DNA of 64,000 bases from an uncultured Cellvibrio sp. (GTDB lineage: Bacteria > Pseudomonadota > Gammaproteobacteria > Pseudomonadales > Cellvibrionaceae): contig CALFXJ010000038.1 of NCBI GenBank assembly GCA_937958105.1, positions 62,001 to 126,000 on the forward strand. The letters are read 5' to 3'. Shown here piece after piece: positions 62,401 to 64,000 of the stretch. Position numbers and translations under genes: made by a program. The notes beneath the pieces are model-generated. The model did not search any database, had not been told where the DNA came from, and saw only the letters and a program-made list of their open reading frames with translations. Numbering within the stretch: the stretch's first letter is position 1; every line of letters starts with the position of its first letter.

Positions 62401-64000
62401 AGTTCAGCTTCAGAACAGCATCACGGGCAACTCCAGTTGCGCCACTCTCTGGGTAGCTGTTGACGAAATCATAGGTAAGCGTGTCGATAAGCTTTAATAA
62501 TGAACGATTACCCGCGGGGATCGCGGTTACTACAATACCGTCATCAGTGTAAAGCGTGGGAACTGAATATGGAGTTGTGGTGCGACTCGTATAGCCAGTC
62601 GGCAAGCCATGCGGTCCGCACTCAGCTACATTTACTGCGTCAAGAACGTCGATTAACTCGGGCCTGCTGATATCAATAATATTCAGGAAATATTGATCAA
62701 CATCTCTGCCACATCCCTGCCGGCGAACTTGAGCAACCAGCGTACCAGCCGCGTCAATACCAACATTGCTACCCGCTAATGGAAAACCATTATCAACGTA
62801 ATAACCAACCGATGGTGCATGGTTTGGATTAGAAACATCCACCAGCTCCAGTCCTTTTACACCAAACGCGAGCACATCAGGTAGAGCAACTGTTGTATTT
62901 TCTCCCAATACAGGCCTCGCAACGTTTGGCAACATCTGGAGATTTGCTTGTTGAACACCTAACTGGGGAACACTTGGCTTGGTCAAATCATAAACGAAGT
63001 TCTTTTGCGAAGTCGTAACAATTAAACGGTCATCCACTATTGCAATATCATGAACACTGAGCTTCTCGTGCTTGCCATTTGCAATGGCCTCAGTGATTGC
63101 ATGAACGACCGTTGGTTTCAACGGATCAGCGACGCTGACTACTAATACACCTTCCGGGCCAGCATCAGCTACCAGCAGTCCGTCCTTCAGCAGGAGATTC
63201 TTTGGAGCATATGTCAAAGGCAGAGGAACACTGTAGAGAATATCCCTGTCTTTCCCCTCACCATCCGCCGGCAAGCTTCCGGGCAAACGGTCCTCTCTGT
63301 CATACACCAACAACCAGGTTTGTGCTTCATATGGTGTATTGATGAACGGAAAATCGTAACCCTTTGCAGCAACATAAAGGTGACTACTTCCTAATGCCAT
63401 TGCTGTAGGGTTAAGGTCCTGGGGAAGATCATAGTAACCAAGACCAAGCATGGGTGCAGCCTGATCCAAGCTATCTCTTTCATAATGAATAAGACTAATC
63501 CAGCCAGGCGTAAAGAATCGGTTCACATCTTCGATCAGCGTAACCGAATCTGGCTTAGGGCCATCAGTGACTCGAACCGGAGCACCAAGAACATATACCA
63601 GGCCCAAACCAGTGTCAGAGGCGAGATCAACTACTCTGCCTGGAGGAAGCTTTAGTGGGTCTGGAACTATCAATGACGGAAGCCCCGCTTCCTGGCGTTT
63701 TATATCTTCTTTTAGCTCGCCAATATCAAAAGGTGGGCGGCTTTCTAGACCTCTGCTTACCCCTAGTTTTCCCATAAATAACGCTTTGGGCAGGATAAAC
63801 CCACGGCCAAGACCATCGCTCAGCTCGATATCGACAAACCCACGGTAGTTATCACCCAAATCGGCAACAACCCAAGTCATCTTCTGAGCACTGTAAAGAC
63901 GCAAGCGATCGTTATCAACCGTATCTGTTTTACCGAGATCGGGACGACCACTGGGATAGGCCTTTAAAACAAGCCCATTGTGAAAACCATATCCAATTAT
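35438..64000 (-). CDS. Giant multi-propeller surface/secreted protein, partial (N-terminus beyond right edge)
   Basis: The frame is open to the last base, so the 9,520 residues seen here are the C-terminal part of an even larger protein. The TTG at 63904 is only an internal codon, with 32 more in-frame codons before the edge. From 64 to 43 kb it alternates LVIVD-type beta-propeller repeats (GLVIIDIEDVENPRVIS), SbsA-like Ig domains and IPT/TIG domains (GGTRVTLTGRGF), with further propellers and Ig repeats. Thrombospondin type 3 repeats follow (42720-43040), then four RCC1 propellers separated by three Cys-rich domains. A PPC-like domain (35560-35850) and a Gly/Tyr/Trp tail ending GYGYGW close the protein. 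No RTX repeats, FHA/TPS domain or LPXTG are visible, so the export route is unclear. The following foldase lipoproteins and Ig proteins appear cotranscribed with it. A scaffold or adhesin is the likely role. Confidence 0.93.
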   Translation of the reverse strand: MIGYGFHNGLVLKAYPSGRPDLGKTDTVDNDRLRLYSAQKMTWVVADLGDNYRGFVDIELSDGLGRGFILPKALFMGKLGVSRGLESRPPFDIGELKEDIKRQEAGLPSLIVPDPLKLPPGRVVDLASDTGLGLVYVLGAPVRVTDGPKPDSVTLIEDVNRFFTPGWISLIHYERDSLDQAAPMLGLGYYDLPQDLNPTAMALGSSHLYVAAKGYDFPFINTPYEAQTWLLVYDREDRLPGSLPADGEGKDRDILYSVPLPLTYAPKNLLLKDGLLVADAGPEGVLVVSVADPLKPTVVHAITEAIANGKHEKLSVHDIAIVDDRLIVTTSQKNFVYDLTKPSVPQLGVQQANLQMLPNVARPVLGENTTVALPDVLAFGVKGLELVDVSNPNHAPSVGYYVDNGFPLAGSNVGIDAAGTLVAQVRRQGCGRDVDQYFLNIIDISRPELIDVLDAVNVAECGPHGLPTGYTSRTTTPYSVPTLYTDDGIVVTAIPAGNRSLLKLIDTLTYDFVNSYPESGATGVARDAVLKLNFTHPVRVPDLQSENQYLSRYLSLIRDNGTTEGVATEFEAALSAADNRIIEITPADILLPNSRYRIELKPELGSRRSEGLMAHKIYFTTAQGSRPAIDIKAVTPSSITVDGGELHVVLDNATAPSFLVSGEAATVINEVALEDNQTQYTISAPALYPGAATLTVVEADGRRASRIGAVQYVEPLVLVGLHPTAGSVNGGTRVTLTGRGFVGGAQRTRIYVGDTLVTAESTKVISPEKLEFVTPPGQLGPKNVRVDLDNGQSATANESFEYLQPVKANIEGENETFYDITVDPTGTYLIAAAGSGGIVIYSIDSSTLTANTECVSNPDDLLRKVDCNGDGEDDRVLTRIRLPNGYAALGVDSYFENNQDRLFVSAARLGTPPSDAHLFILAIDSEDVTRSTLVKSLPLDASYAKGVIVDNNQALVALAERGLGVVDTYLHTKTYLTDSIALPGNKKALDVDRVPPVVGQNAVYAVVGGEYNFKTFKLQEKETHNSGGFQLIERHPEYGLRLRGSLDIPASHVTVVGQLAYLAAGDAGLVIIDIEDVENPRVISRVNNIGYVYDIAVNGNTAYVALGSRGILTVDVTDPSKPMRMGGFENYGNSFVQVVEATAYSAIGGGSNSTGGSVIQETPDIVLKLHSIDPSNRILDRNADGTLTVRLRFNKAIDLTPNNEQYFYALNSSGQLLKTNVKIVNNDALITFEEPLLSSAGDQIKIVIEAGLTAVKPLEGSNHLTLFKLQSEQHIDLVYRGLRPESPRINAVMPRRIPSGQPASITVSMIGIPVVKEKIKLFLGSKPLTVTSVERSQDDSRIGIVKAQVPAIAAAGLYDLLAHVEFDGVSEAVTLYGALQVDAPIVFSSIEPRWGPMSGGTVITVHGEGFEPGNTVINGPTISVGSSTVYEIEVLSSNKLTFVSPRGTPGQKSVQAKDRYGRTTELSGLKGFGYGIQQLATVQASRANPVDVIVDQQTGVALTAAGYFHQGFSKKQLLEESPGASVPESWRALSFDVQEARGPILVGGVGSLPSGSEGAVEIKRYMTLQKLASKQLENEVLIDQPQLTETEKADLARLQGTYLPLSVDSIRLQASQELEEGVWRKRLYVANGHGGVSRLNLDEQNGLQVTSEALVGRGMVQDIAQQDYALFGSTFSDVDADAPDEPCTNAPGPGVGLSVVNSNLTDPFDPVFMGSIKSLGGGSVLHYHYGWLYSNSNSQGIKWSPCPYTKDSNATKLQNGHEDQLTAVNVFDPYLTRTYQTRNTVFDVAAYGKYLIFALGKDGVEIFNTDRPELKAHIAVDDKLQATAGSAVRLRVMGNLLFIAAESGVVVADISDPLEPIVISAGNSEKIEALDYFKDRLVAAGGPSGLRTLQLPASMVVASNVKEDGFLVSNRPYTVTFNEPMALTSLQQPGVVTVRRTDNGAEVSASVSAETMENGAAETFAIEFRREGGITYEVNIDGARNLRGTGQWAKYVHRFTQAHELAQQPVIHRIENGAYHRDDQKPVRIIGEGFRDTSDLKLFVDQYPVSYNFIDEYTIEIPAAALAMYPLAAGQHHIKLQDNQLEAEFLGALVTGEELSQASFRVEPQTADLRGGHLVRISSSHEVILPGAKVIMRSGDDVIHTLRNDDGVTVVDLKDDVVTLKEFTFRLPTVNTPQLYRIYLLVNGQEIYVGNISYTLPEGRSAGLPNYPPHVIGGADIVDDVMYVGVRAGAAPTSTNRFLMPYGFEIFDISIWENPIRLSQLRTNAPVTGVEVVGNTAYLAATQEGLLVVDVKDPRQPLRLTSYPAPGHRVTDVTYDPVGNMLAASYMDDFGSGFIRFFDLSNDELNPPLGYNPIIFSGEELQGQPLDVKWHDQKLYVLLKRGDRLHLAIFDDLPNKNSYSIQLLERGSTSDSNASMLVQHGQITVTAGLERIVYQQQANGSFSAAYWDAIDRSGAELIANNGGVFVSNRGGVVDSRSPGLTVSSITPAAGTRLGLNSVIRIQLNNLINTNQDHLSQAVLVIDGNGEPLDTGNLILEGTNTFAGGYIDVKLNGQNIPGNKLQVVVTQDLRAVTGEALIAPAGAVYDLGDGINPLITDVVRKTDTSVGGHYFHGDGSEHAVIKGIGFGSDSGAIQLSIGETVVPPAAITSVSDGEIEIKVPKLFLSSNVAALPVRITKGDLSYIKHGAIVVLPRVVIEDANPLRGPPQGGNVIDIYGRGFNHGMRVTIGGKVAGDLRVISGNHIQVRAPANPFGYAQIKIESLQFAGESAVSPIDYFYAGRETGSVDLASDKPSPISAVLLRDQILYTVTGGEYEVINREGRLAKRLRSNVARLIAADVSDPVRPVILEKEFSNVTRPYHFDVTGGLGAQGFVALEAMNNDLFAVGSDRLYHFDITLAADPLLINEVTLAGQVRDLVARDGLLYVSSVDGVSIYQLTDRRELRRLAVIDRLLLKATPHAIDVVGDSLWISLTDSRRIVEVELMSGEYRIVRDFETIDEGGNRFKPRNILVKNNLILVSSGTAGSVVLYQENSSGGATPVASLNLAYLVRNGDIYAGQMILQGQTLYVAAGQGDLQLYDISPWMEGRYKAPITLKNYFSVIGDVVNVAFHSRALYAGSTFAYLNDLPIENPVEDASSINHIGGRLNTIVNDQLVIVSHTPDAESTIPSDVAIEIQFNRLLDGEQLQANKDELLTVVLDGAKIAGNISSQVNNIGSKIVFRPVAPLIDGRRYRVTVAGAIRDLHGKSLGSDYSFRFVASTYRQPEIADVQPRFASWRGGEYVRIYGENFSSYSQVEIGDVAIENIEVVSDQEMRFRLPALAASPNDNYVVGLKVVNGQLSHSRHAAFTYVADPVIDRIGKFNSLSGTIDTNAHRYLFNSGDTIAIQGRGFSAATRVYVNDKAPLGLRMEDPDVISFRVPDNTLGRLTITVSNLDTTVDGFDNTDIYIELGASEQLADVITFKRHGDLLLTVGAYSSGAANWALYGTMESQVPLLLSRGAMTSSIIAAAISDRYLALMVNETKPVIYFYDIQNVYAPQLINRFDNPSGIALTDVHIAGDNWVSVTNNTLYSSAVRGNNVHETQLSTTLLDVGYDQEGLWGLYDDRVEFRRYDELELVTQVFEHSLIAPKSIAVSEQRLLLRSATEVELLNAPVLKRGGNAVIGKALLNQDEAVLNGELLTVLTRSAQRLSVYDVNQNGQQLNLKLLSDIRATGINNLQQITSHDDLLEWRMNNRYFNTRLPFNNLWNVQPNHIGAEAAMLAGRVAGASDNWRDVLLEVVEEASSVVLNGSTALVGDQLQFQVYGNSYRPSANYRIALFNQPRNHIDGAMVDIDLPWSVSAEPLFGLSPIRTLSVIPGNAITDRVTQFKVQGYQLQNADKVELGEAVLSADQYSVNTAGTEMTFSAVFATPGVKTLRVSQQDNAQVASMPAAVLVAQAIEIADITTNNVKGGEKALSDSGNNRITVQGLGLQGNLAVHLVPYDQGFIPDSSNLVRHRVQGGQLFIDNSPKVIAGRKYQLVIIRKETEETVFAPQQLLLTGVDDTAPVLLSGSSGHKALTMSEPLRLTFDEPVSAEGYQVIKQFKDYTDSSDVDISNRFELVNIAAQSISLRLLPGQLLDANATYRIVINGIADSAGNLALGGSLTEAGRYSANLTAPDTLAPRNLRLVRLTDGIDVNEAMQLTKGRSHRFMLSAIDNYTAASAINYRYRIATAFGAPETGWLQPGRENVFTFDALEHHVYMEVLVEARDGNNSPVAIQTFRASLRDPVIELESFHTNPAEPEESVRAEMHFTLSGDIDMVGQTVISVDKIKQGTIDASDKYNPVTGHVFASFVNPKIRDIIPADAPVAPVQMNTLLQVTYGFGYTKVFNESYTLYLDRTPPSLEIVSPANGDFVAIGDRTDVILKAFDKYGIETVEVSYNGGVWQELSDPTRFSFEATVDDIEHGITVAARATDPNGNISPVQTVTLYPYDAEAGAPKVEILSPANGSSFQEGESVRFEVLLRNVIDAELFLDIGGVEADTASAELTRDVDGAERQFVTLDLPAVDENVVVLARLQKANLKAYKFLNVVNDEGIDEEVQTRLIPETSILGGSALWVTTAVPASMMDYSADSQVVVKDPAGASVIASSALNSTLIAIVSGEGESTNVETLLKDKSGHEKTRVHQLTKKPFFSDAPAVEYLKGLNSNELLFKALAIPGAGREEELLVAFNNRSGGYRLVAGSRVVDSAAQGEIIALEYSGTALFMQIRQNGDEYIKRYPLTGTGLAGVSDIWATTGEFLGVSGETVWLRYGNALSAETMVEQTLVPVLGHTVLEPIHAYQISGNVMYGLSDAGLYQFEIAVEELPFIEQSHFVALPDQDNFLVLGDEIFTWQDELLTHYEMLPDGALANISSSMLPGAIERVISDDELLWVRINHADGPQWLAIENDNIVAVFPTSSRELVVAPGKIYFDVMADGNTSVWSRNIKPVSDEIQIAVGIEPLPHVVQFTIDSLTDPIGDLFIHLETTSRDLIPARREDREGHRYLVVARDQLKGDEVTIVARSHTSETASTVVVDRTPIADVNVPLATATTHATGAQVPLTAHAQASAVIGNLSVVTDNQSGSLALGSVSAYQWITLPAEEGIFTWALHADEIEAVVGSTTVVPNNSETSSVTILSPINNIAIDAGKRLSVRYSAQNAVGDTLRYADISLMDFDRNIISRVLMRGAEGLLDIRVPTVAAKDTYFLRVRGYFGSEYHYADREISLQVYPQLQVPKPVLTGVSDTVFSGSTVQYRMDANDLEQYQSRIEIWGAGGDLLASGSTLLEMLVPESITGFTVVATISDGNGNVESVTYPVQVLAGLKLSDLNSGKTFSVMLPDVSVAWLAEGRNLRNQEGQLLTTLDADITAMTRVGDRLLVALRDQGLMIVDPAENFMALSFYPLAGEVSDVALNGEKLLAIVDGRLQGFEVSGNWISATPIRDGSATGQALYVDDESALDVNAYKDGFMVLRSGSAIAINSQWQTEPSSEVILEDARTMIRSGGRWYVATNSNRLLSFANSSEVLYHGEVNTGTVRMISMGRYLVGLSENGGIQLFDVTNPYHVQQAGNYQRDIQGHISQAQLFNGALWLGDASGSVIGIQQQSGEPVTVYASDNPRGHVVDVAITNGQVLAAASHYGAIYLGKEGSGWNSKIYPEKGWSLAVDRVLFDEEKAYLAHAEKRQVVAIDTFDLDEYSSPKTSLVFNNVAVQDLAVTNTHVVASESNFIHLAKKDNLKVTGTLSLPQGEAIISLAAFGDVIYASTNNRRLYRVLPGELPLNSYAVVIESIIDGASDNIENLQTSGDHIYFNIGTSVHRLDLNTYVDSVIELPESAAINALHYANSNLWVAHRTSTSSEVRVIDAASWTIIDSIRLSFDQLVTDLAEDHGYLAVGLGDSGLQIIDLNGQARSVNPALASPAIGTVFVQGDIMHLTLSDTKNINSVRFYANDILLGGTAQFPFYLYALVPPNLRNGQPFNLTVEVETFTGQVLRSSARKVALQGEDLPGNPFSVVIVHPQPGVPTYVPKPLELRAEVKNSSQPIHQVEYYEADALEGPYKIIGKHYGPEFVIYRAYNVEDSGKYLKVRAVDAFGNLTESSPLQFTRLQDDQPPVVRSFELRGSVLPGNQIIERHPYQINIEVEDTESGVESAILRRNGLIIAAQFEDGSFTVNEKGAQKDESLEYVLEVRDRAGNRYEFTEIYNVVEDAAPDILAFGFSPNPVIEQGGFVVNLGVQDQVAIEKIELIWNGHTQNVAFNKPSSKVNLTSVTVRDRRTERLQEDTVEQISLRVTDDLGQQTEEQLSVTVTTDQVPDANRLSITYPETAFYGTSIPVRISGFRSANDGNDPVLVSFIETNPATAKETRVKHSQLTQELRRTIAMPNSDLADNTYRFRVRLTDHLGQASETVEHSVALTHKPNALRFFHSDQDVNLNLAYVTVGDSVGYQIEVVDKTNRRVPYQTVRWKLQEITAADQAPAPIQGLGETQADGYGLARINLNSALKAGRYKVSVELVGNEAINTAIGIRVIAGETKDIHINHIERVKAGDVFTLNIRSYDEGGNWTQQDSHTVVNIALPYAGFHFGFANGVNSAPLSSGGEMAEIRLHFGEAQVPIVASTTAGSYLADLKTIDDQLTTYYDVNGDGRMIASDNLLVEVVAGDAFMINFVEESRTNLPLGDINRLEVGEQVTVAATLVDKYYNRIYEIDSQGSSSHADLQLSATVNGSAVINNIAQTADIALKQGYGTFQVTTEVTEQVDITGNTTLPQLPGLAKYAVLSLDFLKPYPAIEQSIVQPVVDSLINPLHFSYSEPVNNIGNELPLRITLEDDPVEGEFTLDGQKITFVPLQPLALARCYEVSSHNSLLRGVAANDEVLAQSISVCAPEARLDIPQRNYALEGSSYPLAVATAENINISTITSGFVRIAPEGVAASPVAFNWNNPTVAVPVYPEGEYPDGQIVRVTVSGMYANKALTLANEISLRVLQVGGDFDGDGLTNELEIAVGLDPTNPDSDGNGIPDGEDDLDGDGLSNLEEVTAGTSLTDSDSDGDGLSDYDEIYIHYTNPNNPDTDGDGVPDYVEVISESDPTSDLQAEVDPYYITDISITPNQITHRLGVDVPTFKLNVFAKFEYEGLIYEGVHIKADTGLFEFRTSDMSVASVNYDGDYTALAVGEAELTVIFIEKNIAKSVTLTVTEEVVAPQKTLIVTGRDYGALLHEGRLWHWGNTSEWEMPDTDGRPQLMPTEFLGGASIVEMSGSTSGLLILDSENRVWTWGGPFDRYSGKSPVLVDTTGLDSAKVVAISAGEYVNILADDQGRIWGWGQNETGGLGSSKIGFVSSRDPVLLGTNQFVEAVATNSGGDRYAYAYNFAYGQDVILWWGQSNLPTKLNTGFLGAAKIKKVEVSSANPSRAFILDTHSHLWRMGMYESPEKVDLSPLGSASVVDIDAGVHHQLILDDTNQLWVVNSYADGSYGDIERVDLTPMGDAEVVSFSAGDLGFSLILDSAGNVWGWGDNSWGQLGDGSYVDSDSLINIGNIYSNEVSVDIEQVSDVIPVRIGENRSISVANVTFAGGAYFSDPSVFASNSLFGFTFGKKDVIVPAEMTVSETLMVDSSICSEIGLFPYSFTLGDEQGNELAELAVSINCLPDVEVRVQQSMTGEAEVKVKNNFNDDYVVRYSPVALNHSSISMWNTYTDNGGGHFPEFPNTGTIAGYWGNGRGDTQISQRVIDTPKGAIAISELAFAIGGNGLRVVLDQPDIKNLKFNLTIQQASSATVINVSSEDAIVVQEIDGATSWSFGLEQYTSPYFAFYNDEADAIVWSFEFESDQGSPIPLQYNLCRGCEVVIPSTFTCPDYSSNLLFGNIEIINGQGVVIDRQQLICPRKDIQRIAAGGYQSFVLDKENELWGWGDNRQFDLGVTGGNDYHIIPISIERKTFLDRSLLSIASGYSHSLALDEQGQVWVWGMNSDGQLGNGQRYGASLPKPIAKDKFNGKKIEVIAAGGNHSFVIDESGEIWAWGYNGDGQLGIPGNSYYQPVPALISSVLQAGDRWLTVVTGSSHTLALDSQRRVWAWGYNGSGQLGNGTTVSSSVPVQIDLAMLEGAKVIAIAAGDSHSAALDEFGRLWMWGYNGYGQLGTGTTMQNLQPVQVIIPEFDGGRITQVALGEVYSLAVDNSGGLWGWGYSGDGQLARESYNELVPVKIPSRARISTVAAGRGHVLALDENNNLWAFGRNGSGQLGTGNSDYRSHIPEPVGKLDDGAALADIVLFAGNAQITVGEAHPVSVGKVNITNPFFNKHEILLGDTSVTFLKSGTSFVVGGPLMRAEEDFIEVDPSVCKAVGEQKVPVELIDMTGRSLASDTVSIQCSPSINISVVIHDGAEIDVTNESSEDYRIRFIGAPGVTVAGAQLAEMQLCPSCHNSFLTDFSCPTKEMITELGSIEVLDSDNHVVYKKKLFCPPARKRVETNEYRSVFLDDLNRLWAWGLKPNDDVYTRPDLVNTARYGMHDLVSIAATNNATYALDSAGNLWLEKEIFKSTLVPDAKYKALESGYQHSLLLDDQGQVWAWGNNDYGQLGRNGSEKPKARIPAPIKAAYFNNTAVVAVAAGYAHSLAVDVEGRLWAWGANDLGQLGIGGEDSVGKPTLVDISNLAGQRINAIVAGAFHSLLLDDLGRLWVWGDSEQDGSNGELHTLRLVDTTQLAGNKIISITAGSAFSIILDDDGRLWSWGSNWEGQLGSGTEYYRDYPGLVDPALFGGRKIIEVYAGYNYALAIDEDGGLWAWGANYYGQLGDGTTTGRAAPTFIGHINELEADALASLSLTAMADPVSIVIGQDAFVRLTGIVAKNEYFNVQRITSTNSYVRFSSIGDEFVISGPKEVGGTLEVDPAICVESGLTTQYFELVDQNNIELASASFQLRCLPNIHIAIEKEENGTAKIIHRNTSEEDYFVRFTGNGAVTVDGESSVERILCSGCELTIDTDYSCSRFEVAAMGTIEILDAQSQQIDRHTIRCPRDDHYLFSVGQNYSIASDEKSRLWSWGANGDGQLGNGTYIPQDRPLPFNLTLPANTQVLSVVSGGQHNLLLTSDGRVRAWGYNYYSQVGVVGEYRVGTPFLLDAALFDNKPIVSVAAGYGHSVALDEDNGIWVWGRNYEGQLGNSTTVALREPYLLPSSIFGDAKPVAIASGTYHNLMLDDQGRLWGWGYNYYGQLGDNSRTNRLVPTLIDNMALGVDRWSNVSVGLSHTLALDSAGRLWSWGSNNYGELGDGTTTLRSLPTLMDTSFLDDAEIVAIAAGDGFSLILDDLSRIWGWGRNGEGQLGDGDSYSRVIPDLVNLDKLGNVKPIKIKARYSHVLMKDTQNNLWGWGSNYYGELGDGTRYYRRLIPAPVPIPVPQERMYPDIIAIRELMAPDAVIVPLEITTDDYYVIRVSSQDFEPKVLIRTAAGAVVALAPETCEKDLGFIALLPRGVYYLMVGSLSDQNGEFFVEAYVPEMSDYADFECSGSGYGSGYGSGGGDWWGSEPDSGYGYGYGW
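35441..35850 (-). other. PPC-like domain and Gly/Tyr/Trp-rich C-terminal tail of the giant protein
   Basis: About 97 residues (YVIRVSSQDFEPKVLIRT, then ALLPRGVYYLMVGSLSD) match the pre-peptidase C-terminal beta-sandwich found on many exoproteins. The last ~33 residues are nearly all Gly, Ser, Tyr and Trp and finish with an aromatic residue. The tail could be an export or surface-retention signal. Confidence 0.6.
35870..36985 (-). repeat. RCC1 propeller 4 (seven blades)
   Basis: Seven consecutive RCC1 blades of ~50 residues, each with W-WG-N--GQLG and an LxLD/AxGxxH-like stretch: WSWGANGDG, RAWGYNYYS, WVWGRNYEG, WGWGYNYYG, WSWGSNNYG, WGWGRNGEG, WGWGSNYYG. Seven is the number needed to close one beta-propeller. 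Confidence 0.9.
36990..37595 (-). repeat. Cys-rich inter-propeller domain 3
   Basis: About 200 residues between propellers 3 and 4, with VDPAICVESG, LRCLPNI, ILCSGCELTI, DYSCSRFE and IRCPRDD. The same Cys pattern recurs in the domains at 38640-39240 and 40365-41390. The even number of Cys suggests disulfides outside the cytoplasm. Confidence 0.75.
37600..38635 (-). repeat. RCC1 propeller 3 (seven blades, two degenerate)
   Basis: Blades WAWGLKPND, NLWLEKEIF (degenerate), WAWGNNDYG, WAWGANDLG, WVWGDSEQD (degenerate), WSWGSNWEG and WAWGANYYG. The number is again seven, with a length of about 345 residues. Confidence 0.85.
38640..39240 (-). repeat. Cys-rich inter-propeller domain 2
   Basis: Same domain type as at 36990-37595: VDPSVCKAVG, IQCSPSI, QLCPSCHNSF, DFSCPTKE and LFCPPAR give the matching Cys ladder. 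The CXXC here is followed by His, but a heme site is unlikely because the sister copies have CSGCE and CRGCE. Confidence 0.75.
39245..40362 (-). repeat. RCC1 propeller 2 (seven blades)
   Basis: Blades WGWGDNRQF, WVWGMNSDG, WAWGYNGDG, WAWGYNGSG, WMWGYNGYG, WGWGYSGDG and WAFGRNGSG, each followed by a GQL-type turn and an (A/S)LD segment. Seven blades in about 370 residues. Confidence 0.9.
40365..41390 (-). repeat. Cys-rich inter-propeller domain 1 with insert
   Basis: Same Cys ladder (VDSSICSEIG, INCLPDV, NLCRGCEVVI, TFTCPDYS, LICPRKD) as the other two inter-propeller domains. It is longer by about 140 residues because of an inserted beta-rich segment (VIDTPKGAIAISELAFAIGG). Confidence 0.7.
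41395..42405 (-). repeat. RCC1 propeller 1 (seven blades, several degenerate)
   Basis: Blades begin at WHWGNTSEW, WTWGGPFDR, WGWGQNETG, LWWGQSNLP, WRMGMYESP, WVVNSYADG and WGWGDNSWG. Four have lost the GQLG turn, but the spacing and LILD segments keep the seven-blade count. Confidence 0.75.
42720..43040 (-). repeat. Thrombospondin type 3 Ca-binding repeats in the giant protein
   Basis: Tandem DxDxDGxxD loops (DFDGDGLTNELEIAVGLDP, DSDGNGIPDGEDDLDGDG, DSDSDGDGLSDYDEIYI, DTDGDGVPDYVEV) form a stiff Ca-binding rod between the Ig/propeller part and the four RCC1 propellers. Confidence 0.9.
53400..64000 (-). repeat. Super-repeat region: propeller, SbsA-like Ig, IPT/TIG
   Basis: SbsA-like Ig segments with N(F/K)xx(V/I)-type strands occur near 62470, 60500, 58280, 56540 and 54530, about 1.8-2.2 kb apart. 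Each is followed by one or two IPT/TIG domains (for example near 61850, 59860, 57940, 56170/55900, 54190/53860) and then by a block of LVIVD-like propeller repeats. Copies are diverged, so the expansion is old. Confidence 0.7.

Noticed and set aside
35438..64000. Type I secretion (RTX) or two-partner secretion substrate
   Set aside because: No GGxGxDxxx nonapeptides, no FHA/TPS domain in the visible part, and no transporter genes nearby. The unseen N-terminus could still change this.
63904..64000. TTG at 63904 as the true start of the giant gene
   Set aside because: The same frame stays open for 32 more codons to the edge, there is no ribosome binding site, and the residues after it do not look like a signal peptide.

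Overview
The window looks like a chromosomal segment of a marine or soil gammaproteobacterium. The serine-rich linker after the lipobox of the sulfatase, the tandem sulfate ABC transporters and the very large multi-domain secreted proteins would suit Cellvibrionales-type bacteria, but that placement is inference. No rRNA, tRNA, CRISPR array, integrase or transposase is visible.

Left part, 1-8 kb (minus strand): two paralogous sulfate/thiosulfate uptake operons lie head to tail. The right one is complete (sbp-cysT-cysW-cysA, 6790 to 2795). The left one (sbp-cysT-cysW, 2603 to the window edge) is cut off inside cysW. A 16-stranded-type porin gene (7976-6918) sits just upstream and probably supplies the outer-membrane route.

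Middle part, 8-18 kb: an AraC-family regulator is divergent from two short-chain dehydrogenases, one with a Tat-like leader. Then come a NarL-type response regulator and NarX-type kinase with overlapping genes, an eight-heme c-type cytochrome with HEAT/TPR repeats, and a lipoprotein sulfatase with a dockerin-like tail. A 20-bp palindrome occurs upstream of both the two-component genes and the cytochrome-sulfatase pair. In both places it lies 21 nt before a -10-like hexamer, so the regulator probably controls itself and the cytochrome-sulfatase unit.

Right part, 19-64 kb (all minus strand, visibly lower GC): one apparent operon of giant secreted proteins. It starts beyond the right edge with a protein of which 9,520 residues are visible. 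These carry many LVIVD-type propeller repeats, SbsA-like Ig and IPT/TIG domains, thrombospondin type 3 repeats, four complete seven-bladed RCC1 propellers (28 blades) and a PPC-like end with a Gly/Tyr/Trp tail. Downstream follow two lipoprotein parvulin/SurA-type foldases, a 1,716-aa Ig/MshQ-like protein, and a 1,634-aa protein whose last ~695 residues look like a peptidoglycan-binding domain plus a lysozyme/transglycosylase-like domain. The next gene encodes a ~330-aa putative envelope lipoprotein, followed by an intrinsic terminator.

After that terminator lies a second, displaced copy of the pair 'muramidase-like tip plus partner'. It has no signal peptide or clear start. It is nearly identical to the first copy at its 5' border (92 of 96 nt) and at its 3' border (end of the partner gene plus terminator) and divergent between them. 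This is the layout of polymorphic toxin/immunity modules with orphan cassettes, but on a scaffold with none of the hallmarks of CdiA, Rhs, VgrG, MafB or RTX systems. I regard it as the candidate undescribed system of the window.
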